Assembly: GCA_014904985.1 (NCBI GenBank)
Contig: MU129270.1
Location: forward strand, 11,264-33,209
DNA: 21,946 nt
Direction: 5' to 3'
Source: Hydnum rufescens UP504
Lineage: Eukaryota; Basidiomycota; Agaricomycetes; Cantharellales; Hydnaceae
Positions 1 to 9,162 of the stretch are shown one piece after another. Each line of letters starts with the position of its first letter. Position 1 is the stretch's first letter. The translations under genes and the position numbers were made by a program. The notes beneath the pieces are model-generated. The model was not told the origin of the DNA, did no database searches, and worked only from the letters and a program-made list of their open reading frames with translations.

Positions 1-738
1 AAAGTTTTTGCCCTTGAATATGACAGTAGGAGGGACTGAAGTACCATTGGCACATATGGTTGCAAGTACCATCATGTTTTCCTTGTCACCATTGTGTCGC
101 TGCTTCTGGCACTTCGTACCCTTACAACCAATTACACGTTTTTGCTCACACCTGCCAATTGGATAGCTATTCTCATCCATGCCATATATATTTAGGGTAC
201 AGGCTTTGTATTTGTCATATGCACCACCCAATATATCCCAGTAGTGTTTGAGATTTTCTGGATTGATTGCAGCCGCCTGGACAGTGTCAAGTCCTGAACT
301 CCAAAGGGAAGCCAGGCAGTCAGAGTGTTTGGCCACAAAGTGGTGTGCCCAATTTATGCCAAGCTTTTCAATGTCAGGGTGGTTCTTATGGACAATTTGG
401 AGTGTGTAGTTGGCAATCTTTTGGAGTGTTAAGGGGAAGCCATGATCAGCCATTTTTTGGATGAATGAAATGAGCACTTCACTTTCTGCCTGGCTGAGAT
501 GGCTCTTTGCTTCATTGGATTCACCAATGGTCTTCCCACCCTTGATGTGGCACTGAAGAGTGGCTGGATCGACACTATGCTTTATTGCAACAGAGTGAAG
601 GCTTGGACATTTTGCCCCTCCAAGATGGGCCTTCCCCAGTGCATCCCTATATGCATCTAGAGCATGTCAGTGTCTTCCATTCCATTCTTGTGTGGCAATA
701 TGGGACTTGTGTTCTTGAGATAATGCAAATTTTGTCAT
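1..738 (-). pseudogene. pogo-type DDE transposase with CENP-B-like N terminus, partial, one premature stop
   Basis: The frame starts at ATG 738-736, hits TGA at 669-667, then stays open to the window edge (about 222 further codons). After the stop comes a psq/CENP-B type helix-turn-helix region (ALDAYRDALGKAH, then a VDPATLQCHIKGG block), then a central region, then the start of the DDE catalytic domain. The first catalytic Asp is in NIYGMDENSYPIG, followed by KRVIGCKG and an ATICANGTSVPPTVIFKGK block typical of DDE-1 pogo transposases. Such proteins bind the terminal repeats and move the element by cut and paste. The second Asp and third acidic residue lie outside the window. The stop may have arisen from CGA or CAA; the fragment is probably inactive. 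Confidence 0.75.
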
Positions 739-1148
739 ATGTAGTAGGCACTTTGAAGGTAATTAGGGTTAAAAGGGAAGGTGTTAATGGGGAAGAAGCA
801 GGTTTCATCGGAGGTTAAAAATTTTACATTTCTACCCTTTCCTACATCAAAACAATGCTTGCACTAATAAGGAATTTTGCAGCAAGACATGTGATCTACA
901 GCATGGACAGGTGACTTGGAACCAATCAGGTGAGGGCAGCAGTGGGGGAGAGATTTTCAAAGTTGGTGGATGCCGAAATCATCATTTTGAAACATTAAGC
1001 GCTGCTGTTCTCCATAACCACATATTCAATATGCCTCAAAATTTGTACTCAGAGTACTGGTGCACATGTACACAAAATGAAAAAAAAAAATGAAGCCATT
1101 CTGTTCAATATTCATGGAGATATAATGACTTGATTCAATTTGATTCAG

Positions 1149-1182
1149 TGACTGGTCAAGTTCAGTGACCAGTCAAAGACTG
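1149..1182. repeat. candidate pogo terminal repeat with internal palindrome
   Basis: TGACTGGTCA (1149-1158) and TGACCAGTCA (1166-1175) are perfect 10-bp inverted arms around a 7-bp loop. The same stretch also reads as two direct copies of TTCAGTGAC followed by similar bases. The outer edge, read on the minus strand, is CAGT next to TA (1184-1183). Repeated transposase-binding motifs near the ends are common in this superfamily. The role is inferred. Confidence 0.45.
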
Positions 1183-1184
1183 TA

Positions 1185-3029
1185 CTCACTATGAGTCAAT
1201 AAAAACCTTGGATGTGTGAGAGGTGATGTGACATTAGCAACATTAGCACAGTGTCTCTTCAAATTTCTTTGCATTCTCAAAGTTTCTGAGCAATTGGCAC
1301 ATATGACTCCATTTTCCATTTATATCTGTTTAGGTGATGCTGGTCAATGAGAACTTAGCACATGGTGGGTAGTTTTGTCGGGTGTTTCTCCAATGTCATA
1401 ATACTTGAATCTCATGCCCAGACAGTCCAAGAACTTCTGGGGGCAGGGGTCTCTTGCATACAAGCTGGCCCAGAACTGTACAATGTTTCCTGATAATTGC
1501 AACTGTGCACAGCTATGAGGATTGCTGGGTCTCAAAACAGACATGCCTTTGCAGCAAAGTCTGCAGATTCACTGCTTTGCTGTTGCATTCTCATTCTCAA
1601 ACTTTAAGGCTTTTGAGCACCTCCATGCTAGAACACAGTCATTGTATACTGGTGTCTGTGGTAGCCCCTTCTGTGTTGTCTCAGTTCAAGCTTTCTTCTG
1701 TAGAGGCTCATTCAGAGCACTCCTTCAGTTGCACTTTTCATTTGGAACTATCACTCTTGACTGCATGAATGCATATATGTACTATTCGCAACCACATCCA
1801 CAATCTCCTGGTTGGCCCATTCAACTGCACGGCCTATCTGTGCTGCAGTCCAGATTGCAGTATCCTATCATGTCCCCAGCAGGGCCAGTTCGTGGGAGTT
1901 CTCTCACTGTCTCCAGGCTATGGCTTCATCTAATATACAACAGAATAGACAAATAGTGACACCCCCACCCCCCCGACATCAGCACAAACCCCAAAGTGCC
2001 GCAGTTGCAGCTTGACCATATTCAAGTGACTTTTACACTGTGCCTTGTTCACACAAATGCTAATTACTTCCCTGGACTTTTAGGCTTGTCACAAGCCTGG
2101 CTCCCCACATTCTTGTGCTCAGACAGCTGCGTCAAGTACATGGAGCATTTCTGATCACCAATCCAAACCGCAACACTCCCAAGCTTGATAATGGTGTTGT
2201 AAATGGTCATTCAAAGTGTGGAAGTGTTTCAGGGAGTGCAAGTGAGGGTGGGGAGGGTGATCCTTCATCTACTGTAGCTCTGCAGTTGCCACCACACCAC
2301 TTCCATTGACCATCTGCACCCCCCACAGCCGAGAGTTTATGGACTGCAATACAGGGCACACAATCCATGCTCCATACCTGTCTGGCCCTCAATACCAGGA
2401 AGTTTGCAGTTGTGCTCAAGTTTTCCTTGCAGATATGGGGAAATCACAATTTTCACCCATTTGGGCATGCTAGACTAGGATCTACTATAGCTATCAGGGG
2501 AAATTGAGTCACTTAATGTGAGCCCATCACTTAATGAGGTGGTTTGAATGAAGTGAATTGAATTAGTTTGTGGAGGTCATTGCCTCAACCCAAATTTGTC
2601 TGGATTAGAGCATGGCACCCCTCCATTCCTTTGTCTTGATGCAATGTGCAACATACTCATCACTCCAATCAATACAGAATGTTGAATTGGATCTTGATTC
2701 AGAACTTCCCTACATCAGCACCTGTCAGCCTCATTTCCGTTGATCTACATTGATCTGCTGCATGTCCCAGTTTACTGCCCTTAATCCCCATGATGATTTC
2801 CATGCTCCACCATTTGTGTGTGGCACTGTAAGTGTTCTGTTCCTTTTTCTTAAGATTCTTCAGCAATATTTGCCAAACTCTGGTGGAACGAAACTGACAT
2901 TGACACACTTCCATTAGTTTCAGGGCTATATCTGCTTGGTTGGGGTTTCAAACTCAACCCCCTCTATGGTTAGGACAAATGAGGTCACTGTTGAAGCCCC
3001 ACCCAAGGGTCGGCCCAAAGCCAAGAAAG
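1185..3029. other. spacer without a recognisable gene
   Basis: Only short, mutually overlapping reading frames occur here, and none shows a family motif. The longest plus-strand frame (1522-1956) is antisense to a slightly more protein-like minus-strand stretch and looks like a shadow. A short direct repeat of TCACTTAATG lies near 2508-2536. The five bases before the Gypsy-1 LTR are GAAAG (3025-3029), a possible target-site duplication that cannot be confirmed because the other LTR end is missing. Confidence 0.5.
1344..1700 (-). pseudogene. unrecognised decayed coding stretch
   Basis: On the minus strand a frame from about 1700 to 1344 reads as protein-like sequence interrupted by TGA codons. 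The last uninterrupted part (1544-1344, 66 codons) contains GNIVQFWASLYARDPCPQKF and KYYDIGETP. I do not recognise a family. The stops are TGA, as in the nearby decayed elements, so a relic gene or transposon fragment is possible. A chance frame is equally possible. Confidence 0.2.
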
Positions 3030-3105
3030 TGTCAGGATCAAATTGACATTTGCTTCTGCCTAAGGACTTACCCATCAGAGTATCATTCTTCATCGACTCT
3101 ATCAT

Positions 3106-3482
3106 ATGGCGCCTACTTCCTCAAATGATCTTGTCTCCTCTCTCCCTCCATTCACTATGGGGGTTATTGTCATCCTTGCCATTATTGGCATTTCTCTTAT
3201 TATTATTGCCCTCGTTCTATCGGGCCTCGCCAGCAGGCTATGGGCTGGGTAGCCAACCAGTGGCAGCATTGGCACCCTTGTCAGCACCTGTCATTCCCTC
3301 GTTCCCCACGTGAGTCCATGGAGTTGCCAATCCAGACTCCCCCACCTCCTCCTCTACCCCCAGTCCCTGAATCCACATCACCTGTCCCAATCCATACTCC
3401 ATCCACATCATTACGGTCCTTTGACACTTTGGACACCTTTGGAGTACCCAGGCGTACACTGCCTTGGAAGTACATATGCTAA
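3106..3482 (+). pseudogene. LTR-embedded small membrane protein frame (5' LTR copy, one frameshift)
   Basis: From ATG 3106 the frame reads a short polar N terminus (MAPTSSND...), then about 25 strongly hydrophobic residues including VILAIIGISLIIIALVL, a good single membrane helix. This frame stops at TAG 3250-3252. The 3' LTR has one extra base at the equivalent of about 3228. With that base the frame enters the one that runs to TAA 3480-3482: a Trp/His-rich segment (NQWQHWHPCQH), then a proline-rich tail (PPPPPLPPVPES) and a C terminus ending LPWKYIC. The intact ancestor would be about 125 residues. The plan is short ectodomain, membrane anchor and proline-rich inner tail. I do not recognise a family. 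It lies wholly in U3. Confidence 0.5.
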
Positions 3483-3687
3483 GGGGGATACATATGGAAG
3501 TTGGGGCATAGCCATGTGGAGGTGTGCACAGGATTCATAACACAGCTGTGTCAGGTTAGTGAGGCTTAGTGATGGTGGCTGTGGAGGCTGACTGATGGGC
3601 TGTGGAGCCGGCATTCTAGGAGGATCCGGAAGGTTATGAAAGATGGTGGAAGGCTCTGGAAGGTTGGAGGCTGTGTGCAGGAAATAG

Positions 3688-3720
3688 TATTTATAGCCCT
3701 TTGCAGTTGGGGGATCACCA
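3688..3720 (+). promoter_or_regulatory. Gypsy-1 core promoter (TATA and predicted start)
   Basis: TATTTATA at 3688-3695 lies 32 bp upstream of A3720. A3720 is the first base of an 11-nt stretch complementary to the priming site next to the LTR. The related LTR at 20311 has TATAAGTAG 34 bp before the homologous base, which supports the placement. The start site is predicted, not mapped. Confidence 0.55.
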
Positions 3721-3730
3721 GTTTTGATCT
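3720..3730 (+). promoter_or_regulatory. predicted RNA 5' end, self-primer AGTTTTGATCT
   Basis: AGTTTTGATCT is the exact reverse complement of AGATCAAAACT at 3819-3829. In Tf1 of fission yeast the first 11 nt of the RNA anneal to the primer-binding site and are cleaved to prime minus-strand DNA. The match length (11 nt) and the distance to the TATA box fit that model. Confidence 0.6.
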
Positions 3731-3818
3731 CTCAGGATTCCCACTGCGATAGCGTGTGGTTAATTAATCTCTTTCCTCTTTCTGTTTGTGGCTTCGACGG
3801 CAGTGTCGCCCTGACAGA

Positions 3819-3829
3819 AGATCAAAACT
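3819..3829 (+). promoter_or_regulatory. primer-binding site, self-priming type
   Basis: AGATCAAAACT begins two bases after the 5' LTR end. The sequence after the LTR does not start with TGG, the usual complement of a tRNA CCA end, so tRNA priming is unlikely. It pairs perfectly over 11 nt with the predicted 5' end of the transcript at 3720-3730. Confidence 0.6.
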
Positions 3830-3881
3830 CATCTCTTCGACCCCACAAACATCTTCCTAATCCCTTCTACCTCCTCTCCTC

Positions 3882-5090
3882 ATGGACGAAATCCCCGCTG
3901 ATGCCTTCTCTGTCTTCGGCACTGCTGGAGAAGGCCTTCGTCAAATGATGGAGGCACAACAATGATGGTACGAGCAATTGGAGCAACAGAACCTTGTACT
4001 CCAGAACCTAGTGACTCGCCTTCAGACTGATACCTCTTCTTGTGAAACTCTGATGGCTGAAGTCGAGGCGATCACCAAGGCTGTTGTCGAGAACCTCCCT
4101 GCTCCTGTTGTTGGAGTTCCTCCTGCTCCTGCCATTACTCCTTCCATCTCTGCACATCCCCCAAAGGCAGCTGATCCAGAGGTCTTTGGTGGTGATCGAA
4201 AGAAGGCTGATCCCTTTCCTCCACACTCTCAAACTTAACATCGCTATTCGACCCAACTCCTTTCCCAGTGATCAGACAAAGATCCTATATGCCCTCTCCT
4301 ACATGCAAGGAGGCAGTGCTGGTGATTGGGCTTCCAACTACACATGCGCTATCCTTGATGGTGATTCTCCTTCCCTGATTGGGAAACCTTTTGCACCCGC
4401 TTTGAGGCAGCCTTCGGTGATGCGGACCGAGAGGCTCATGCCCGTCAGTGACTTCATACCTTGAAGATGACTCAAGGGATGACAGCTGAGGAGTATACGA
4501 TGGCCTTTGAGGCCATATCTGGGAAGACAGGCTTTAATGATGGAGCCTTGATGGATGCTTATGAGCATGGATTGCTCCATAGCTTGGTCGAGAAGATACA
4601 CCTCGACACCCTCCCTATGTCCCTTCAAGAATGGAAGGACAAAGCCACTCGCATTGATAAGTTGTGGTGTCGCTTTAATGAACAGCACTCCTTCTCTCCC
4701 ACCAACCCTCGCCAGGACAACCATCCAGGAACAATTAGACCTTTCTGCCCTCCCACTACTACTCCTCAAACTCTTCCAACCTCTTTCTGTCCTGCTGCTG
4801 CTGCTGCACCCTCCTCCTCCACTTATGAACCTATGGACGTAGACTCCAATTGTCGTCAGAATAATCCTCAGCGAGTCGCTGGTCTGTGCTGGAATTGTAA
4901 CAAACCTGGCCACATTGCCAGAGACTGCCCTGAGCCCCCACGCTCTCATTCAGTCTGAGGTGCTCTGTCATCTGAGCAGATGGAGGAAGTGGTAGAGAAA
5001 GTTTGTGCTACTCTGGCACCCAAATCTGCTGAGGATGGAAATGAGGGTGTGGCAAAGGATTTTAAAGATCGTCGACAGTGAAGGACACAC
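3882..5090 (+). pseudogene. gag: Gypsy-1 gag, decayed
   Basis: The capsid and nucleocapsid polyprotein starts at ATG 3882 (MDEIPADAFSVFG...). The N-terminal part contains a likely coiled stretch (WYEQLEQQNLVLQNLVTRLQ). The capsid core follows (KLNIAIRPNSFPSDQTKILY, then WETFCTRFEAAFGDADREA and AFEAISGKTGFNDGALMDAY), typical of the Gag domain of Ty3/gypsy retrotransposons. A C-terminal CCHC zinc knuckle, CWNCNKPGHIARDC, is at 4887-4928. The frame shifts by one near 4200 and back near 4375. TGA stops fall at 3963, 4449 and 4956. The frame continues past 4958 (SSEQMEEVVEKVCATLAPK) to TGA 5088-5090, which may be the true end, overlapping the protease frame. Confidence 0.9.
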
Positions 5091-5671
5091 CCTGTTCGAC
5101 AAACCGATTCTCTCTTCTTTCAACTTGTACAGTAGGACCCACAATGGATATGTTTGATCATGTTGACATTGATGGCCTACATGAAAGAGAAGATGTGTCA
5201 TTATCCACAAGCCCACCACTCTATATCTATTCCACACACCTTTGCCGAGCTACTGAACTAAAGGTCCACCTACAGACCCTAGACAGTGGCCAGCCTATAG
5301 CAGTTGATGCCCTGCTTGATTCGGGAGCAACAGGGATGTTCATCAATCAGGAGTTTGTCAAGGCCAAAAATCTTACTACTCAGCAACTTCCATGGCTGAT
5401 TCTGCTTTACAACATTGATGGCACCCTTAACAATGCTGGCTCAGTTCAAGAAGAAGTTGACCTCCTGATGCATTTTGGCAACCATTCAGAGAAAAGTACA
5501 TTTGCTGTGACCAGCCTGGGACAGATTCCCCTCATTGTAGGGCACACCTGGCTTGTTCATCATAACCCTGAGATCAACTGGTCAATGGGTAAGGTAGCAA
5601 TGACATGGTGTCCTGATGGATGTGGGTTGCGACGCATCCATGTTGTCTTAGCAAAGGAACACTCTGGATGA
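5078..5671 (+). pseudogene. Gypsy-1 aspartic protease domain
   Basis: This retropepsin-like domain would cut the Gag-Pol polyprotein. The active-site triad is in ALLDSGATGMFINQEFVKAK (DSG), followed by hydrophobic strands and the second conserved block LIVGHTWLVHHNPEINW. Upstream lies a linker rich in charged residues. The stretch ends at TGA 5669-5671. The same frame then runs on through a low-complexity, Ser/Pro-rich connector (5672-6190) ending HDFHDVFAKESFDCLPP, the usual lead-in to RT. Confidence 0.9.
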
Positions 5672-6190
5672 AGCCTTAACCTCTCTGCATCTGTATCTCC
5701 CCCTGATCCTCTTCCATCATGCAGTCATCAAGGAGACCCTATCCTACCTTTGCCCAGTCAGTCCCTCCAGGCAAATGCAAGAGATGGGCATCTCCAGGGC
5801 ATATGCCAACTGTTGAGGCCTAAGGGGGATCACAAGGGTGATAGAAATTTGCCACATCACCACTTGTCCCCATTGTCTTCACTTGACCAGACCATGCCCT
5901 CACCTCCCTCTTTAATAGAAAAGCCTAGTCCAGGTATTCTATCAAAGAAAATGGGTGAGAGCTCACCTGGTGATAACCAGGAAGATGTGCATGGGGAAGA
6001 TTGTATCTTTGTAGTCTTCCTTCACCCTGAAGAGCATATCTCTGCAACCAAATCTATATCCACCCACCTTGCCATTGAGCAGCATAAGAAGACCTTTAAG
6101 AAGCACCCCTTTGAAGAAATGGTGCCCAAACAGTACCACGACTTCCATGATGTCTTTGCTAAGGAATCCTTCGATTGCCTTCCCCCAGGG

Positions 6191-6890
6191 ACCATGCTAT
6201 TGAGCTAAAAGAGGACATTGCACACACTGGGGTGAAATTATACCCATTATCCCCCAATGAGCAGCAAGAGATGGATGCCTTCTTGAAGGAGCACCTAGAG
6301 ACTAGACGAATCTGCCCATCCAAGTCACCCATAGCTTCCCCTGTCTTCTTTGTTAAGAAGAAGGATGGAGGCCTACACTTTGTCCAGGATTATCAGAAGC
6401 TCAATGCTGCTACAGTGAAAAATGCTTATCCTCTCCCCCTGGTGACAGACATCTTAAATCAAGTCACTCAGGCCAAGTTCTTCACCAAGTTGGATGTGCA
6501 ATGGGGCTACAACAATATTCAGATGCACAAAGGAGATGAATGGAAGGCAGCATTCCACACCAACCAAGGACTCTTCAAACCACTTGTCATGTTCTTTGGA
6601 CTGACTAATAGCCCTGCCACCTTTCAAACCATGATGAATCACCTCTTCAAAGATCTTGTTGCCGAAGGAGTGGTAGCCATGTACATGGATGATATTCTGG
6701 TTTTTACTGAAACACTTGCACAACACTACAAGGTAGTCCAGAAGGTCCTCCAAATCCTGTGAGAAAGTAATCTGTTCCTCAAGGCTGAAAAGTGCACCTT
6801 TGGAGCTGCAACCATGGAGTATCTCAGACTTATCCTATCCCCAGGACAAGTTGGAATGGATCCAGTTAAGGTTGCTGGAGTTTGGGAATG
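6191..6890 (+). pseudogene. Gypsy-1 reverse transcriptase domain
   Basis: The domain begins DHAIELKED after a one-base frameshift near 6185. Recognisable RT blocks follow: SPVFFVKKKDGGLHFVQDYQ, LDVQWGYNNIQM, MFFGLTNSPATFQTMMN, and the catalytic box MYMDDILVF (YMDD at 6682-6693). The thumb is cut by TGA at 6760, where the family has Arg before the LFLKAEKC motif. Several positions where relatives carry Arg read His, Gln or Cys here (GLHFV, DVQWG, NIQM), consistent with CpG decay. Confidence 0.95.
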
Positions 6891-7500
6891 GCCATCTCCT
6901 ACAACAGTCAAAGAGGTTCAATCATTCCTTGGCTTTGTTAACTTTTACCAATGCTTCATTGAAAATTTCTCACATATTGCCCATCCCCTTCACCAACTCA
7001 CTTGGAAAGATGCACCATGGAAGTGGGCAGAGGATCAGCAGAAGGCCTTTGATCAGCTAAAGACAGCCATCACCTCAACACCCATTCTTGTGCTTCCTGA
7101 TGCTGATCAGCCCTACCATCTGGAAGCAGACAGTTCTGATTTCACTATGGGGGCTGTCCTCTCCCAGCTAAGGGATGATGACAAGTGGCACCTGATGGGA
7201 TTTATTTCCAAGAGCCTCAATGATGTGGAGTGCAATTATGAAATTCATGACAAAGAGCTATTGGCAATCATCCGTGGCTTACAAGAATTTTGACACCTCC
7301 TTGAGGGAGCAGCACATCCAGTAGAAATCTTGACTGATCACCACAATCTTGTCTATTTCATGATGGCCCAATCTCTCAATCAGTGACAGGCGTGCTGGTC
7401 CTTGTTCTTATCCTGTTTTGATTTCCACATCACCCACCACCCTGGAAAGAGTTCTACTAAACCTGATGCCTTATCTTGCCAAGCTGATCATCATCATGGG
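6891..7500 (+). pseudogene. Gypsy-1 RT connection and RNase H domain
   Basis: A tether segment (SFLGFVNFYQCFIENFSHIA) leads into RNase H, which degrades the RNA strand during reverse transcription. The catalytic acidic residues are visible in LEADSSDFTMGAVLSQ, in IHDKELLAIIRGLQEF and in ILTDHHNLVYF. TGA stops at 7291 and 7384 fall where relatives have Arg (after LQEF and after SLNQ). The domain closes with FHITHHPGKSSTKPDALS. Confidence 0.9.
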
Positions 7501-7699
7501 GAGGGGGATAACCAAAATCAGATCCTCCTTCCACCCAAGCTCTTCCAGATCAAGGCAACAGAAAGCTTGCCCATACAGGGTCTTGGGGCTGATTTCCAGT
7601 GGAGGATCCATGACTCAAAGGATTTAGATGAGTCAGTGGCCAAGGCAATAAAGGATCTGGATGGATCTGAGGAGGATGGTTGGGTTGTATCTGATGGGC

Positions 7700-8780
7700 T
7701 TATCCTCCTCCAGGGAAAAGTTTATGTCCCACACAATCCCAAGTTGCATCATGACATTGTCAAGGCTCATCATGACACTCCTGTGGCTGGGCACCCTGGT
7801 CAATGGAAAACAGTGGAGCTAGTCACTCTCAATTACTGGTGGCCAGGAATTACATGATATATTGCTGACTATGTATGGGGTGTGACAGATGCAATCGCAC
7901 TAAAACATTCCCCACCATGCCACTAGGGAAACTACAACCAAATCAGGTTCCAGATCATCGATGGCAAATTGTCACCACAGACTTCATCACAGGCCTCCCA
8001 CTCAGTCAGGGATATAATGCAATTTGGGTAGTGGTTGACTGCCTATCAAAACGAATGCATGCAATCCCAACTACAGATGAGGTTGACTCTGTAGGACATG
8101 CTTGACTCTATTGTGACCATGTTTGGAAGCATCATGGCTTACCTGAAGAGATTATCAGTGATCAGGGACCCCAGTTTGCATCCTCCTTTATGAAGGAACT
8201 CAATCATCTCTTTGGCATTCACACTTCCCTGTCTATGGCATACCATCCTCAAACTGATGGTCAGACAGAGCGAGTCAATCAGGAAATTGAACAATATCTA
8301 CACCTCTTTGTCAATGAGAGGCAGGATGATTGGTATGACTCAATGGCATTAGCAGAGTTCACCTATAATAATCGCATTCACTCTGCCACCTGACACTCTC
8401 CTTTTGAACTTGATACAGGCCAACACCCACGCCTGGGCACAGAGCCTACTCGGGAAACCCACCTGGAAGCTGTTGACAAGTTTGTGAAACGTATGAAGCA
8501 AGCCACGGAAGAGGCCAAGTCTGCTCTTCACCAAGCAGCACATGACATGGCACACTTCTATGATGCTCATCGACAAACTGCACCCAGTTATGAAAAAGGG
8601 GATAAAGTTTGGCTTGATGCTGAAAACATCACAACAACACACCCTACCAAGAAGTTTGATGACAAGTGGTTTGGTCCCTTCCCGATTGACAAAGTTATCT
8701 CACCATCGGCCTATCGGCTAAAACTCACCCAGAACTTCCAACGAGTCCACCCAGTTTTCCATGTCAGCAAACTCTGCCCA
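7700..8780 (+). pseudogene. Gypsy-1 integrase
   Basis: The integrase inserts the cDNA into the genome. The N-terminal HHCC zinc finger spans the frameshift near 7865: His residues in VKAHHDTPVAGHPGQ, Cys residues in GCDRCNRTK. The catalytic core has the D,D-35-E acidic residues in VTTDFITGLP, IISDQGPQFASSF and YHPQTDGQTERVNQE. TGA stops at 7855, 8103 and 8391 break it. A C-terminal region follows with KFDDKWFGPFPIDKVI and QRVHPVFHVSKLCPF, the usual GPY/F-type module of chromoviruses. Confidence 0.92.
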
Positions 8781-8855
8781 TTTATTCCTGATCATATTCC
8801 TGAGCAATGCCAGCCCCCAGTACCCAAACCGATCATTATGGTAAAGGGTGACACA

Positions 8856-9011
8856 GAATATGAGGTTGAGACAATCTTGGACAGTCGTCTCTATTGTACC
8901 AAACTGCAATACCTCATTAAATGGAAAGGCTATGGCCCTGAGGAAAACAGTTGGGAACCAGAATCCAACCTTGGCCACTCTAAACGGCTCCTTGATGAAT
9001 TCCATCGCCTC
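8856..9011 (+). pseudogene. Gypsy-1 integrase chromodomain
   Basis: About 52 residues starting YEVETILDSR and including LQYLIKWKGYGPEENSWEPE form a canonical chromodomain, with the aromatic residues of the Lys-methyl binding cage in place (Tyr of YEVE, Trp of IKWKGY and Trp of SWEPE). In chromoviruses this domain is thought to steer integration to heterochromatin marked by histone H3 methylation. The stretch itself has no stop. About 50 more residues follow before pol ends at 9179. Confidence 0.93.
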
Positions 9012-9148
9012 CATCCAAACTCCCCATGTCATATTGCAACTGCTATCTGGGATACCCTACCTTTCACCTGCTTTGAAAATTTTACTGAGGTCCCCCAGCA
9101 TACTTTATTTGACTGGACACAAGGGAAACTCGTCATGATGCCAAGTCC

Positions 9149-9162
9149 TAAAAGAGGGGTAA
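9149..9162 (+). other. Gypsy-1 polypurine tract
   Basis: The purine-rich run AAAAGAGGGGTAA ends directly at the first base of the 3' LTR (TGTCAGG, 9163). This is the expected position for priming plus-strand DNA synthesis. Confidence 0.75.

Larger units (their letters stand above)
1..1182 (-). mobile_element. pogo/Tc1-type DNA transposon, 5' part, cut by window edge
   Basis: This minus-strand element consists of a transposase reading frame (1-738), an upstream leader (739-1148) and a candidate terminal inverted repeat. Read on the minus strand, the sequence at 1184-1167 is TA followed by CAGTCTTTGACTGGTC. CAGT next to a TA target is the usual outer end of pogo/Tc1 elements. The other end lies outside the window, so the matching repeat and target duplication cannot be checked. 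The assignment to this superfamily rests on the transposase; the outer boundary is inference. Confidence 0.6.
3030..3816 (+). repeat. Gypsy-1 5' LTR (787 bp)
   Basis: The LTR begins TGTCAGG and ends CCTGACA, a perfect 7-bp terminal inverted repeat with the standard TG...CA ends. It holds a small membrane-protein frame in U3 (3106-3482), a TATA box (3688-3695) and a predicted transcription start at 3720. That gives U3 of about 690 bp and R plus U5 of about 97 bp. Its first 385 bp match the 3' LTR at 9163-9547. Confidence 0.95.

Noticed and set aside
1522..1956. A 144-codon plus-strand frame as a gene.
   Set aside because: It has no motif, is rich in Ser/His/Cys of the sort produced by antisense frames, and overlaps a slightly more protein-like minus-strand stretch.
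3963..8393. Reading the many in-frame TGA codons as recoded sense codons (TGA for Arg or Trp).
   Set aside because: The same frames also contain frameshifts and widespread Arg to Cys, His and Gln changes at CpG. Decay explains all of these together; recoding explains only the stops.
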